From an uncultured Dokdonia sp. (lineage in GTDB: Bacteria; Bacteroidota; Bacteroidia; Flavobacteriales; Flavobacteriaceae), in NCBI GenBank assembly GCA_947503305.1, contig CANNDF010000005.1, positions 186,001 to 250,000 of the forward strand: a stretch of DNA of 64,000 bases, in the 5' to 3' direction. Positions 17,728-25,189 of this stretch are shown one piece after another. The stretch's first letter is position 1; every line of letters begins with the position of its first letter. Position numbers and translations under genes: made by a program. The notes below the pieces were generated by a model that was given only the letters and a program-made list of their open reading frames with translations, was not told where the DNA came from and made no database searches.

Positions 17728-18114
17728 TTATTTTTGCATTCTATTTGCTTTCATCAAGCTACTTCTTAGATCAATAAGTTGATCTACAGAGCACTCTTGA
17801 TCTACACTTTTAAGTAAATCGGCATGTTCTTTTGTAAAAATACCGTCTACAATTACTCCACCTGCCGCAGCTGCAACAGTCACTTCTGCTACTTCTGGAG
17901 TTTCTGGAGTCGCTGCTTCTGCTGCATCTGCAGTTGCTTCTGCTACATCAGTAGCTACATGAGCTACAGCATGTGCTGCGCCATCAACAGCATGAGCCAC
18001 CTTGTCTATAAAACCACTTGTTTCCATAAAATTATGGCGTACATCAGTTTCTGTAGCTGGGGATTGCTCCATGGCAGCTTGCTCAATCGATGAGAATTCA
18101 TCAAATCTTTCCAT
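17728..18114 (-). CDS. Small Ala/Val-rich acidic protein, first gene of the HTTM/DCC operon
   Basis: A 128-residue protein without a signal peptide and of no family I recognise. Residues about 37-85 form a repetitive low-complexity helix of Ala, Val, His, Thr and Glu (AHAVAHVATDVAEATADAAE and similar), then VTVAAAAGGVIVDGIF and a helical charged tail with a single Cys (DQECSVDQLIDLRSSLMKANRMQK). The AAAAGG break before a hydrophobic segment is reminiscent of a cleavable leader, but this is only a resemblance. It could be the substrate peptide of the operon or a helical scaffold. A 10-bp palindrome lies about 34 bases upstream. Confidence 0.6.
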   Translation of the reverse strand: MERFDEFSSIEQAAMEQSPATETDVRHNFMETSGFIDKVAHAVDGAAHAVAHVATDVAEATADAAEAATPETPEVAEVTVAAAAGGVIVDGIFTKEHADLLKSVDQECSVDQLIDLRSSLMKANRMQK

Positions 18115-18411
18115 AAATAATGTTTTAAAAGTTAATAATTAAAAGTTACTGATCAGTGACACTAAAGTCGACAGTACATCTTAAGAATTTAAAAGCAAAA
18201 ACCATGAATTTTAAAAACGGTTGAATCTACGGGGTGGAACGTGTAATTAAATTTTTATTTTGTAAAAATTTTCATTTGCTTCCTATTTTAACAATTAGGC
18301 ATCTATTACCTAAATTTAGATTCTTAGAATGATTCATTGTTGAGAATACTTAAAAATAAGCACCTATTTTCCTATACATGACTTCATAACTTATCGTATT
18401 TTTGAAATACT
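18115..18411. other. Divergent intergenic region with a candidate operator
   Basis: This gap lies between the HTTM/DCC operon (minus) and rmuC (plus). It holds a near-palindrome GTTACTGATCAGTGAC at 18145-18160 with a perfect ACTGATCAGT core, about 34 bases before the operon start codon, and a TATTTTTG box at 18397-18404 just before rmuC. I see nothing else, and no small coding frame with family resemblance. Confidence 0.4.
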
Positions 18412-19734
18412 ATGAGTCCAACGTTTACATATTTCCTTATTGCACTTATTTGTATTATCATCGGTACAGTGTTAGGCATCTTTATTACCAACTTAAAAAA
18501 GAAAGGGGAACTAAGTGGTTTACAAGAACGTCTCAAACAAGAAGGCATTCAACTTTCAGAAATAAAAGCATCCTTAGCACGAGCGACACAGGAGCAGCAC
18601 GATATTCGAAAAGAAAAAGATTTCTTTCAGAATGAACTTACGGCTCGTAATGTTGAGTTTCAAAACTTAGAAAAACGTCTTACTGAAAAAGGGGAAGAAC
18701 TTGAAAAACTCAATGAAAAATTCACTAAAGAATTTCAACTGGTAGCCGATAAAATTATCCATGATAATTCAAATAAAATCACAGATCGTAATAGGCAAAA
18801 TCTAGATGAAATCTTAAAGCCTTTTAAAGAAAAAATCGAACGATTTGAAAAACGGGTTGAGGAAACCAACAAAGAAGCTATCGATCGCACCTCAGCATTA
18901 CGAGAACAAATCAAAGGTCTTACAACCCTCAATGAGCAAATGACTAAAGAGGCCAGCAATCTTACCAAAGCATTGAAAGGAGATAGTAAAATGCAAGGAA
19001 ACTGGGGTGAATTAGTATTAGAACGTGTCCTTGAAAAATCGGGATTGGAAAAAGATAGAGAATACTTTGTACAACAAAGCTTTACTACCGAACAAGGAAA
19101 TCGAGTCCTTCCGGATGTGGTCATACATCTCCCAGATAATAAACGAATGATCATTGATAGCAAAGTATCTCTTACTGCCTATGAACGTTTTATCAATGAA
19201 GACGACGACATCGTAAAAGAACAGGCCTTAAAAGAACATATTAATTCATTAAAACGACATGTTGTACAGTTAAGTGATAAAAATTATCAAGACTTATATA
19301 AAATAGAAAGTCCAGATTTTGTTTTATTATTTATACCCATAGAACCAGCTTTTGCTATTGCTATAAATACTGATAATCAATTATACAATCAAGCATTTGA
19401 AAAAAATATTGTGATTGTTACACCAGCTACGTTACTTGCAACTTTGCGTACTATAGATACCATGTGGAATAATGAAAAGCAGCAACAAAACGCATTAGAA
19501 ATTGCAACACAAGCAGGGCGATTATATGATCAATTTGTCAACCTCACCGAGGATCTAATTAAGGTCGGGAATCAACTCAAAACAGTACAAGGAAGTTATG
19601 ACAGTACTATGAAAAAACTGACAGGGCAAGGCAATCTTATTAGAAAGGTTGAAAATCTTAAAAAATTAGGTATCAAACAAAAGAAACACCTTAATGATAA
19701 GCTTATAGAACGAGCTTCGGAAGATGAAATATAA
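18412..19734 (+). CDS. rmuC: DNA recombination protein RmuC
   Basis: A 440-residue protein: an N-terminal membrane helix (residues 4-27), a coiled-coil of about 150 residues rich in Lys/Glu/Gln, and the RmuC domain. Signatures are KMQGNWGELVLERVLEKSGLEKDREYFVQ, GNRVLPDVVIHLPDNKRMIIDSKVSLTAYERF, and FVLLFIPIEPAFAIAI followed by VIVTPATLLATLRTI. RmuC limits inversions at short inverted repeats and has a PD-(D/E)XK-like fold, with candidate catalytic residues in PDVV..IDSK. The downstream small gene overlaps its end by 11 bases. Confidence 0.93.
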   Translation: MSPTFTYFLIALICIIIGTVLGIFITNLKKKGELSGLQERLKQEGIQLSEIKASLARATQEQHDIRKEKDFFQNELTARNVEFQNLEKRLTEKGEELEKLNEKFTKEFQLVADKIIHDNSNKITDRNRQNLDEILKPFKEKIERFEKRVEETNKEAIDRTSALREQIKGLTTLNEQMTKEASNLTKALKGDSKMQGNWGELVLERVLEKSGLEKDREYFVQQSFTTEQGNRVLPDVVIHLPDNKRMIIDSKVSLTAYERFINEDDDIVKEQALKEHINSLKRHVVQLSDKNYQDLYKIESPDFVLLFIPIEPAFAIAINTDNQLYNQAFEKNIVIVTPATLLATLRTIDTMWNNEKQQQNALEIATQAGRLYDQFVNLTEDLIKVGNQLKTVQGSYDSTMKKLTGQGNLIRKVENLKKLGIKQKKHLNDKLIERASEDEI

Positions 19735-19963
19735 AACTCTTTTAAAAATAGGAGATTGGTATAATGCTATTAAGTTTTTGATAATAGCAATGGGTACTTT
19801 AGGCGGAAGCATATATGCTATATATCATTCCATGTATGGAGATTTAAAATCTGAACACGAATATGATATCTATATGTATATGGGGAGTATTACGTTATTT
19901 ATAGGTTTGATGCTTTCCCTTTTTATACTACCAGAATTTATACGCTTTATTAGAAATCAATGA
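19724..19963 (+). CDS. Small membrane protein, unknown function
   Basis: A 79-residue protein with two predicted membrane helices (about residues 15-35 and 54-72) separated by a short polar loop (HSMYGDLKSEHEYDIYMYMG). Its start overlaps the rmuC end by 11 bases, and its end overlaps the next gene by 4 (ATGA), so the three are translationally coupled. I recognise no family. Confidence 0.7.
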   Translation: MKYKTLLKIGDWYNAIKFLIIAMGTLGGSIYAIYHSMYGDLKSEHEYDIYMYMGSITLFIGLMLSLFILPEFIRFIRNQ

Positions 19964-20328
19964 AAAAAATATTAATCATATTCCTTACTGTCATCACGCT
20001 ATTAGCAATTGCTTGGTATGCTATAGTGTATTATGTACCCTATAGTGAGGGAACTCGTGCAGGAGAGCTTATCAAATTCAGTCATAAAGGTGTAGTTTTT
20101 AAAACCTGGGAAGGCGAGATTAGTCAAGGCATAAGTGGAGCTCAAATTTTTAGTTTCTCAGTACTCGATGAAGAAGCAGAAGTGATTACAAAACTACAAG
20201 AATATCAAGGACAGTATGTAAAACTCAGCTATATAGAACGATTCGGGACGTTCTCTTTTTGGGGAGATACCACCTATTTTATTACAGATGTTACCCTAGA
20301 GCAATCCCCTCATTTTAATAGAAATTGA
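19960..20328 (+). CDS. Small membrane-anchored protein, unknown function
   Basis: A 122-residue protein with one N-terminal helix (IFLTVITLLAIAWYAIVYYV) and a soluble domain with the conserved-looking SEGTRAGELIKFSHKGVVFKTWEGEI and FSVLDEE motifs. Close relatives in flavobacteria are often labelled 6-phosphogluconate dehydrogenase, but neither length nor motifs support an enzyme of that kind. It overlaps the preceding small gene by four bases and is the last in the rmuC set. A weak convergent hairpin follows. Confidence 0.75.
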   Translation: MKKILIIFLTVITLLAIAWYAIVYYVPYSEGTRAGELIKFSHKGVVFKTWEGEISQGISGAQIFSFSVLDEEAEVITKLQEYQGQYVKLSYIERFGTFSFWGDTTYFITDVTLEQSPHFNRN

Positions 20329-20332
20329 GGAG

Positions 20333-20368
20333 ATAGGTTGAGTGATTAATAAAACCACCCAACCCTAT
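20333..20368. terminator. Probable bidirectional terminator
   Basis: ATAGGTTGAGTG and CACCCAACCCTAT can pair with one mismatch and one bulge. The hairpin lies between the convergent ends of the rmuC set and the DUF5777 gene. Confidence 0.4.
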
Positions 20369-20373
20369 ATATG

Positions 20374-21240
20374 CTATTTCTTAGAAAGACTAAAAGCTCT
20401 AGAAAGATTAAATCCAAAAAAGATATCTCCATCCCCAAAGTCTCCGCGCGCTTGTCCCAAGAAACCATTAGCAAAAATGGCTTGTGCATTAGAAAAATGC
20501 AATTGAAAAACATGCCCTCCTGTTTCAATCTCAATACCTAATGCTAGTGGGTTATTAAAGACAGAATTATCTACCCGATTAAGATGGGCCCCATAATCTC
20601 CGATAAGCGCAAAACGTTTTGTAAGTTTTAATCGTCCTCCAATACCTATAGCAAACTGGGAATTATCCTGCCCGTCTTCTTGAACTGTATTATCATGAAA
20701 ATGAGTAGGTATCAATTCTAAAGAAAGCCAATCATTAAATTTTCTGGAAATCAAAAGTTGATTGGCATACCCCAAACGATCACTAAACGTTAATTGTGGG
20801 AATAAATCAGCATCCAACTCGGTATTAACATTAATTAAATTAAAGCCTACAATCGTTACAGGAGATCCATTTTCTTTTTGCTGTACCAGTCTGTATTTTG
20901 CAGAAAGATCGTATGTTTTTCCAAAACCAGATCGCGATGTACTTATATTCAACCAATCTGTTGGACCATAAATAAACTGTATACGCGCAGACGCTTGGTC
21001 TAGTCCAAAAAAGTTGTCTACTCCATCACGCAAGGTTCCAAAACGATGTGAAATTATAAATTGTAACTGTTGTTTTCCTACTAGTTTTGTAGATTCAAAA
21101 TTGACGATTTTAACGCCTTTAAAAATAGATGTAACAGGTTGTTCTTCTACTACAACAGTACTCTCAAGTTCTTGTAATAAATCTTCTTGCGCATATATAC
21201 CCAGAGGTATAAGTAATGCAATGAATAGTAATTTTTTCAT
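20374..21240 (-). CDS. DUF5777 outer-membrane beta-barrel protein
   Basis: A 288-residue protein with a signal peptide (cleavage after GIYAQ, residue 18). It has the DUF5777 pattern: KGVKIVNFESTKLVGKQQLQFIISHRFGTL, FFGLDQASARIQFIYGPTDWLNI and a run of alternating amphipathic strands ending FFGFNLSRAF. The family is a predicted outer-membrane barrel usually encoded with YceI and cytochrome genes, as here. It is the last gene of a four-gene operon, 13 bases after the OB-fold gene. The transported or bound compound is unknown. Confidence 0.82.
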   Translation of the reverse strand: MKKLLFIALLIPLGIYAQEDLLQELESTVVVEEQPVTSIFKGVKIVNFESTKLVGKQQLQFIISHRFGTLRDGVDNFFGLDQASARIQFIYGPTDWLNISTSRSGFGKTYDLSAKYRLVQQKENGSPVTIVGFNLINVNTELDADLFPQLTFSDRLGYANQLLISRKFNDWLSLELIPTHFHDNTVQEDGQDNSQFAIGIGGRLKLTKRFALIGDYGAHLNRVDNSVFNNPLALGIEIETGGHVFQLHFSNAQAIFANGFLGQARGDFGDGDIFFGFNLSRAFSLSKK

Positions 21241-21253
21241 GAGTTAGGTTGGT

Positions 21254-21646
21254 TTAATTAGTTATGATGGATGTCTGGTCTAGTTTTACTTCTTCTAGTA
21301 AACTATCATACCCTATACATCTTCCTTTGATGATAATTGCTTGTTCTAATTGTGTTGTATTAGGTATGTTTTCGCTTAAAGCGAAAAAAACCACACCTTC
21401 AAGGACACCCGTAGTGGCATCCCTTTGAGTTAACCTACCAGTTACTTGAAGAGTTTTATTCAAAAACTTGGTAGTGGCCGCTTCTTCATCTATTCGAAAA
21501 TCATCAATTAAGGCTTTTGCCGAAAGGCTATAAGTGGCATCTTCTGAAGCGATATCACGATGCTCTTGATAGATATAACTATATCCTAAGATTGCTGTTA
21601 AGAACAAAAGGAAAACTACTATTATTACTTGTTTTTTACGTTTCAT
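21254..21646 (-). CDS. Membrane-anchored OB-fold (tRNA_anti-like) protein
   Basis: A 130-residue protein with an N-terminal signal anchor (VIIVVFLLFLTAILGYSYIY) and a periplasmic domain that resembles the tRNA_anti-like OB fold (DFRIDEEAATTKFLNKTLQVTGRLTQRDATT, then IIIKGRCIGYD). Such proteins are common in flavobacterial envelope clusters. It sits 15 bases after the YceI gene and 13 before the DUF5777 gene. A different palindrome, TTTTCGCTTAAAGCGAAAA, is found within it near 21369-21387. Function is unknown. Confidence 0.7.
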   Translation of the reverse strand: MKRKKQVIIVVFLLFLTAILGYSYIYQEHRDIASEDATYSLSAKALIDDFRIDEEAATTKFLNKTLQVTGRLTQRDATTGVLEGVVFFALSENIPNTTQLEQAIIIKGRCIGYDSLLEEVKLDQTSIITN

Positions 21647-21661
21647 ATCTAGTCTAATAAA

Positions 21662-22204
21662 CTATCGTTTTACAAGCTCAAAATTGCCTGATACTCGTAT
21701 TTTATCTGAGATCTTTTCTTTTACAATTCCTGGGATTTCAATATTAAAATCTGCCGGAATTGCAGTAAACGACGTTTGAAGGGTTAACCTATCATCAACT
21801 TGAGCTAGTGTAAGCGTAGTTTCAATTTTTTTTGTTTTACCATGAATGTTAAGTTCGCCACGTACTGTATAGTCTTTGGCAACATCCAGATCATCAATTG
21901 AAAATCCATCTATAATTCCATTAAAAGTCGCTTTGGGATAGGTGTCACTATCCATATAATTCTCATTAAAATGCTCTTCCATCAGTGCGTTTTTAAAACG
22001 AAAACCTTTGACAAGAGCCAGTACTGCAATCTTTCCAGTAGCTATATCTAAAATTGCAGTAGTAGTAGAATGGCTTGCTTTTACAGGTTCAAATGCGGGT
22101 ACCGAAGCTTCAAAATTTAAAGTCCCAGTTTTTGTAAAATACTTCTGGCCAAAACTTTGACATGTGATCATACACAATACGAGAAGCAGTATCATCTTTT
22201 TCAT
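21662..22204 (-). CDS. YceI family periplasmic lipid-binding protein
   Basis: A 180-residue protein with a signal peptide (cleavage after SFGQ, about residue 20) and the YceI lipocalin-like domain: GTLNFEASVPAFEPVKASHSTTTAILD, GFRFKNALMEEHFNENYMDSDTYPKATFNG, and YTVRGELNIHGKTKKIETTLTL. YceI proteins bind isoprenoid chains such as quinones. Here it is flanked by a c-type cytochrome and a DUF5777 barrel, pointing to an envelope electron-transfer role, which is inference. Confidence 0.88.
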   Translation of the reverse strand: MKKMILLLVLCMITCQSFGQKYFTKTGTLNFEASVPAFEPVKASHSTTTAILDIATGKIAVLALVKGFRFKNALMEEHFNENYMDSDTYPKATFNGIIDGFSIDDLDVAKDYTVRGELNIHGKTKKIETTLTLAQVDDRLTLQTSFTAIPADFNIEIPGIVKEKISDKIRVSGNFELVKR

Positions 22205-22238
22205 AATATTTAATCTTTATTGAGTGAGTTAGTGTATT

Positions 22239-22685
22239 CTAATTTTCTAAAAGGCCATCATCAATCCACATCATGATATCTGCTATGATAGCATCTGGAA
22301 GATTACCACTAGGTGGCATAGGGCTGTTGGTGTTAGTCATACGATCTATCATACGACCGCTTTCTGCAACAGCACGAGCTGCTTCAAAAGAATCTAGTAT
22401 AACACCAGCAGTAGCAGTTACTGTATTATGGCATTCAACACAAGCATTATCCAAAATTGTTTTTGCTCTGTTTTCATAAGTAATTAGGGTTCCTGTGTTT
22501 TCACCATCCGGATCTGGATCTGGATCATTATCGGGGTCTCCAGTGTTGTTTTCTTCGTCTATAACTGCAAGTTCTGAGAGACTACTTGTCTCGCAACTTT
22601 GTATTCCTATAAAGACTACTATTAAAAAGCAAAGGTATAGGTAATGACGAAGGTTGTTTTTGATATATATACATAACGTATTCAT
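22239..22685 (-). CDS. c-type cytochrome lipoprotein
   Basis: A 148-residue lipoprotein with lipobox GIQSC at about Cys30 and an acidic Asp/Pro linker (DPDNDPDPDPDGE). A mono-heme domain follows: CVECH is the haem attachment site (about residues 81-85) and the MPPSG methionine region is the likely distal ligand. The gene is first in the four-gene YceI/OB-fold/DUF5777 operon. It probably shuttles electrons at the outer face of a membrane. Confidence 0.83.
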   Translation of the reverse strand: MNTLCIYIKNNLRHYLYLCFLIVVFIGIQSCETSSLSELAVIDEENNTGDPDNDPDPDPDGENTGTLITYENRAKTILDNACVECHNTVTATAGVILDSFEAARAVAESGRMIDRMTNTNSPMPPSGNLPDAIIADIMMWIDDGLLEN

Positions 22686-22834
22686 AATGCACGGTGTTAG
22701 GATTGATTAAGTACACTACAAATGACGTTTAGAAACCTATGATTATAAAATAAAACAAGTTGAACGGGAAATATTGCCTGTAAAACGGAAAGAGAATGCT
22801 ATAATTTATGGGATCACACTCATTATAAAAGGAA

Positions 22835-22870
22835 ACCTCCTACTAAGTATTAGAAAACTTGGAAGGAGGT
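22835..22870 (-). terminator. Probable terminator of the DOMON gene
   Basis: On the minus strand ACCTCCT and AGGAGGT form a seven-pair stem with a long loop, followed by TTCCTTTT. It is placed 32 bases after the stop codon of the DOMON/T9SS gene. Confidence 0.45.
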
Positions 22871-22901
22871 CTAAAAAGGTTTGTAGATGATCTACGGTAT
22901 G

Positions 22902-23654
22902 TTATTGTTTGATAAATCGTTTGGTTACTGATGCATCTTCAGCGGTTATTGTCATCAAGTAGATTCCTGCTGGTAATGATGCCGTATTTACAGCGGTCGT
23001 TGTTGCATTTAATGTTTGTTCAGTGACCAATTGTCCCAAAACAGAATATATCTTGATCGAACTATCTACATAATTAATAGCCCCTAAATCTATATTTATA
23101 TTATCCTTAGCAGGATTAGGGTATAATCGCACATTTTGAGCTAGCTCTTGATCTAAAATACCCAGTGTAAATCCTGCTACAGTATCATCTCTATTTCCTG
23201 AACCATGATTTCCAAAAATAAATGTATTATTACCACGTGCCCATACAAGTTGTATCGTTGTATCGCTAGGATCAAATTCAAAGTCGTTTGCGTCATTTCC
23301 TGTAAGATCACGAGTAACAACAAGTGTTCGTTGTCCTCCTGCTGTTGTATTTGTTACAACTGTCCAATCTTGATTAGGGTCGATAGAAGGTGTTGCCCCT
23401 ATCCCTAAGAACTGACGATCTTGAAATCCAGAATCATCAATGGAGATAATATCTTCTCCCGAAGTCATAGAATTTACTCCGAAACCAATCCCTAGCCATA
23501 GGTCTTCGGGACCTATTAATGTGACAGTTACGCCAGCATCATCTATATCTATTTGACCTGAATATCCTGCGGCAAAATTAATAGTCCCTGTAGAGACCTG
23601 AGCGTTCATAAAGCACATTGAAATAAGTGCTATTAGTAAAGTAATTCTTTTCAT
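22902..23654 (-). CDS. Secreted DOMON-domain protein with T9SS sorting domain
   Basis: A 250-residue protein: signal peptide (cleavage after MNAQ, residue 19), a DOMON-like domain of about 145 residues (DLWLGIGFGVNSMTSGEDIISID, then GQRTLVVTRDLTGND and TIQLVWARGNNTFIFGNHGS), and a type A T9SS C-terminal domain (VRLYPNPAKDNINI ... LPAGIYLMTI ... KRFIKQ). DOMON domains bind haem or sugars. The gene overlaps the ankyrin gene by four bases (ATGA) and lies upstream of the cytochrome/YceI operon, so a haem role is reasonable. Confidence 0.82.
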   Translation of the reverse strand: MKRITLLIALISMCFMNAQVSTGTINFAAGYSGQIDIDDAGVTVTLIGPEDLWLGIGFGVNSMTSGEDIISIDDSGFQDRQFLGIGATPSIDPNQDWTVVTNTTAGGQRTLVVTRDLTGNDANDFEFDPSDTTIQLVWARGNNTFIFGNHGSGNRDDTVAGFTLGILDQELAQNVRLYPNPAKDNINIDLGAINYVDSSIKIYSVLGQLVTEQTLNATTTAVNTASLPAGIYLMTITAEDASVTKRFIKQ

Positions 23655-24169
23655 AGGTATTGTTTTAAAAGTGTAACTAGTTGTTCATTTTTTGTGACTT
23701 GCGCATAATCTAATGCATTCATCCCTCTTTTATCTTTGATAGAGGGATCTGCTTTTGCTTCTAATAAAAGCTTTGCTATTTTATTAGAACTAAACATAGA
23801 TGTATATAATAATGCTGTATTCCCATTACCATCTTTATGATCAGGGTCTGCATCATGACTTAGTAGTAGTGCTACTATAGAAGCATGTCCTTTTACGGTT
23901 GCTGCCATCAGTGCAGTTCCATTATTGCTTGATGTATCTATAGATGATACGTATTTTAGAAGTACTTGGACCACTTCATAATTCCCATGATATGCTGCAA
24001 GTATAAGAGGTGTATAACCGTCTTTATTTATTGTATTAGCGTTTTCTGGCTGGGTCACTAGTATTTTTTCTGCTTGTACCCCACTACCACTTCTTGCAAT
24101 ATCAAAGATAGATTGAGCACATACATTTGTGGTAATTAAAAAAATAAATATGAGTGTACTTGGTTTCAT
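23651..24169 (-). CDS. Secreted ankyrin-repeat protein
   Basis: A 172-residue protein with a signal peptide (cleavage after NVCAQ, residue 19) and four to five ankyrin repeats: DGYTPLILAAYHGNYEVVQVLLKY, NGTALMAATVKGHASIVALLLSH, NGNTALLYTSMFSSNKIAKLLLE and RGMNALDYAQVTKNEQLVTLLKQ. Ankyrin repeats mediate protein binding; periplasmic ankyrin proteins in bacteria have been linked to catalase and oxidative-stress functions. It is translationally coupled to the DOMON gene downstream. Confidence 0.88.
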   Translation of the reverse strand: MKPSTLIFIFLITTNVCAQSIFDIARSGSGVQAEKILVTQPENANTINKDGYTPLILAAYHGNYEVVQVLLKYVSSIDTSSNNGTALMAATVKGHASIVALLLSHDADPDHKDGNGNTALLYTSMFSSNKIAKLLLEAKADPSIKDKRGMNALDYAQVTKNEQLVTLLKQYL

Positions 24170-24494
24170 AGCGATGGTTAAAGCTACAAATAAAATGTAA
24201 TTAATTATTCTGTTTTAAAGTAAAACCCTTTAAAACTAGTTTCAGAAATGATGCTGGACTAGATTCAGTTTGTGATTTTTGATTTAGACTTCATATACAC
24301 ACTCCCTTTTCAAGATTTTTACATATCGGATTATGTTTTTACTTCTACAATATGAAGAACAAAAAAAACATCTCTAACATAGGTTACGTAATTGGTCTAA
24401 TATACATATAGAAGTGATGACCATCTATTCAAACAACTCAAAATAAAAACTTTACATCCATCTATAATTTATTAACTATTAAAATTTAATCATT
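24170..24494. other. Intergenic region between divergent secreted-protein genes
   Basis: These 325 AT-rich bases must hold promoters for the ankyrin/DOMON genes (minus) and the 24.5 kb gene (plus). I find no coding frame, no strong hairpin and no clear -33/-7 pair. Confidence 0.5.
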
Positions 24495-25187
24495 ATGAAA
24501 ACACATTTATTATTTATCGCATCTCTATTTTTTATTGGGTATTGTAATGCTCAACTGGGTCAAATACACAATTTTGACAATGAAAGCATTATTTATGGTC
24601 ATGACTCAAATAAATTGACTATTGGTAGTAATACGATACAAACCGGAGGAATAAGTGATGACACTAGTTTACTAGAGGTAACTTCTCCCACCTATTCAGC
24701 TATTAGACTTGGTGCTACAAATGCAGAACTTTTTTTTATTGCTAGTGATCAGTTTGGACATCAAATACTATCACCTCAAGGCACTCCACTAAGAATAAAC
24801 AACATTATACGTACAGATCGTGACTATGTAACTATTAATACTACGTTCATTCCTACAGAACCTGACTATAAACTCTTAGTAGGTGGTAAAATTATTGCCG
24901 AAGGCGTTCGAGTAGAGTTAGAAGAAAATTGGGCAGATTATGTATTTACTCCTGATTATAGTTTAAAACCGTTACACGAAGTGGAACAATTTATAAAAGA
25001 CAATGGACATTTACCTAATATTCCAAGTGCAGCCACTGTAGAAGAAGAAGGCCTTGATTTGGGGGATATGGTTACAAAACAAATGGAAAAAATAGAAGAG
25101 CTTACACTTTATATTATCGAGCAACAAAAACAAATAGATTCCTTAAAAACAATTGCTATAGAGTTAGAACTTAAATCAAAACAATAA
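24495..25187 (+). CDS. Secreted protein with phage-tail-like C-terminal coiled coil
   Basis: A 230-residue protein with a signal peptide (cleavage after GYCNAQ, about residue 20). The N-terminal half is beta-rich (IYGHDSNKLTIGSNTIQTGG, SAIRLGATNAELFFIASDQ). The C-terminal 90 residues follow a pattern widespread in Bacteroidota secreted proteins: WADYVFTPDYSLKPLHEVEQF, NGHLPNIPSAATVEEEGLDLG, then a coiled coil KQMEKIEELTLYIIEQQKQ. It resembles the trimerising tail end of tail-fibre-like proteins. It is two bases before the subtilase gene, so the two are probably co-expressed and possibly partners. Confidence 0.65.
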   Translation: MKTHLLFIASLFFIGYCNAQLGQIHNFDNESIIYGHDSNKLTIGSNTIQTGGISDDTSLLEVTSPTYSAIRLGATNAELFFIASDQFGHQILSPQGTPLRINNIIRTDRDYVTINTTFIPTEPDYKLLVGGKIIAEGVRVELEENWADYVFTPDYSLKPLHEVEQFIKDNGHLPNIPSAATVEEEGLDLGDMVTKQMEKIEELTLYIIEQQKQIDSLKTIAIELELKSKQ

Positions 25188-25189
25188 TC

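Noticed and set aside
24495-25187. Prophage tail fibre gene
   Set aside because: It has a signal peptide, no other phage genes are near, and the C-terminal module is common in secreted Bacteroidota proteins.
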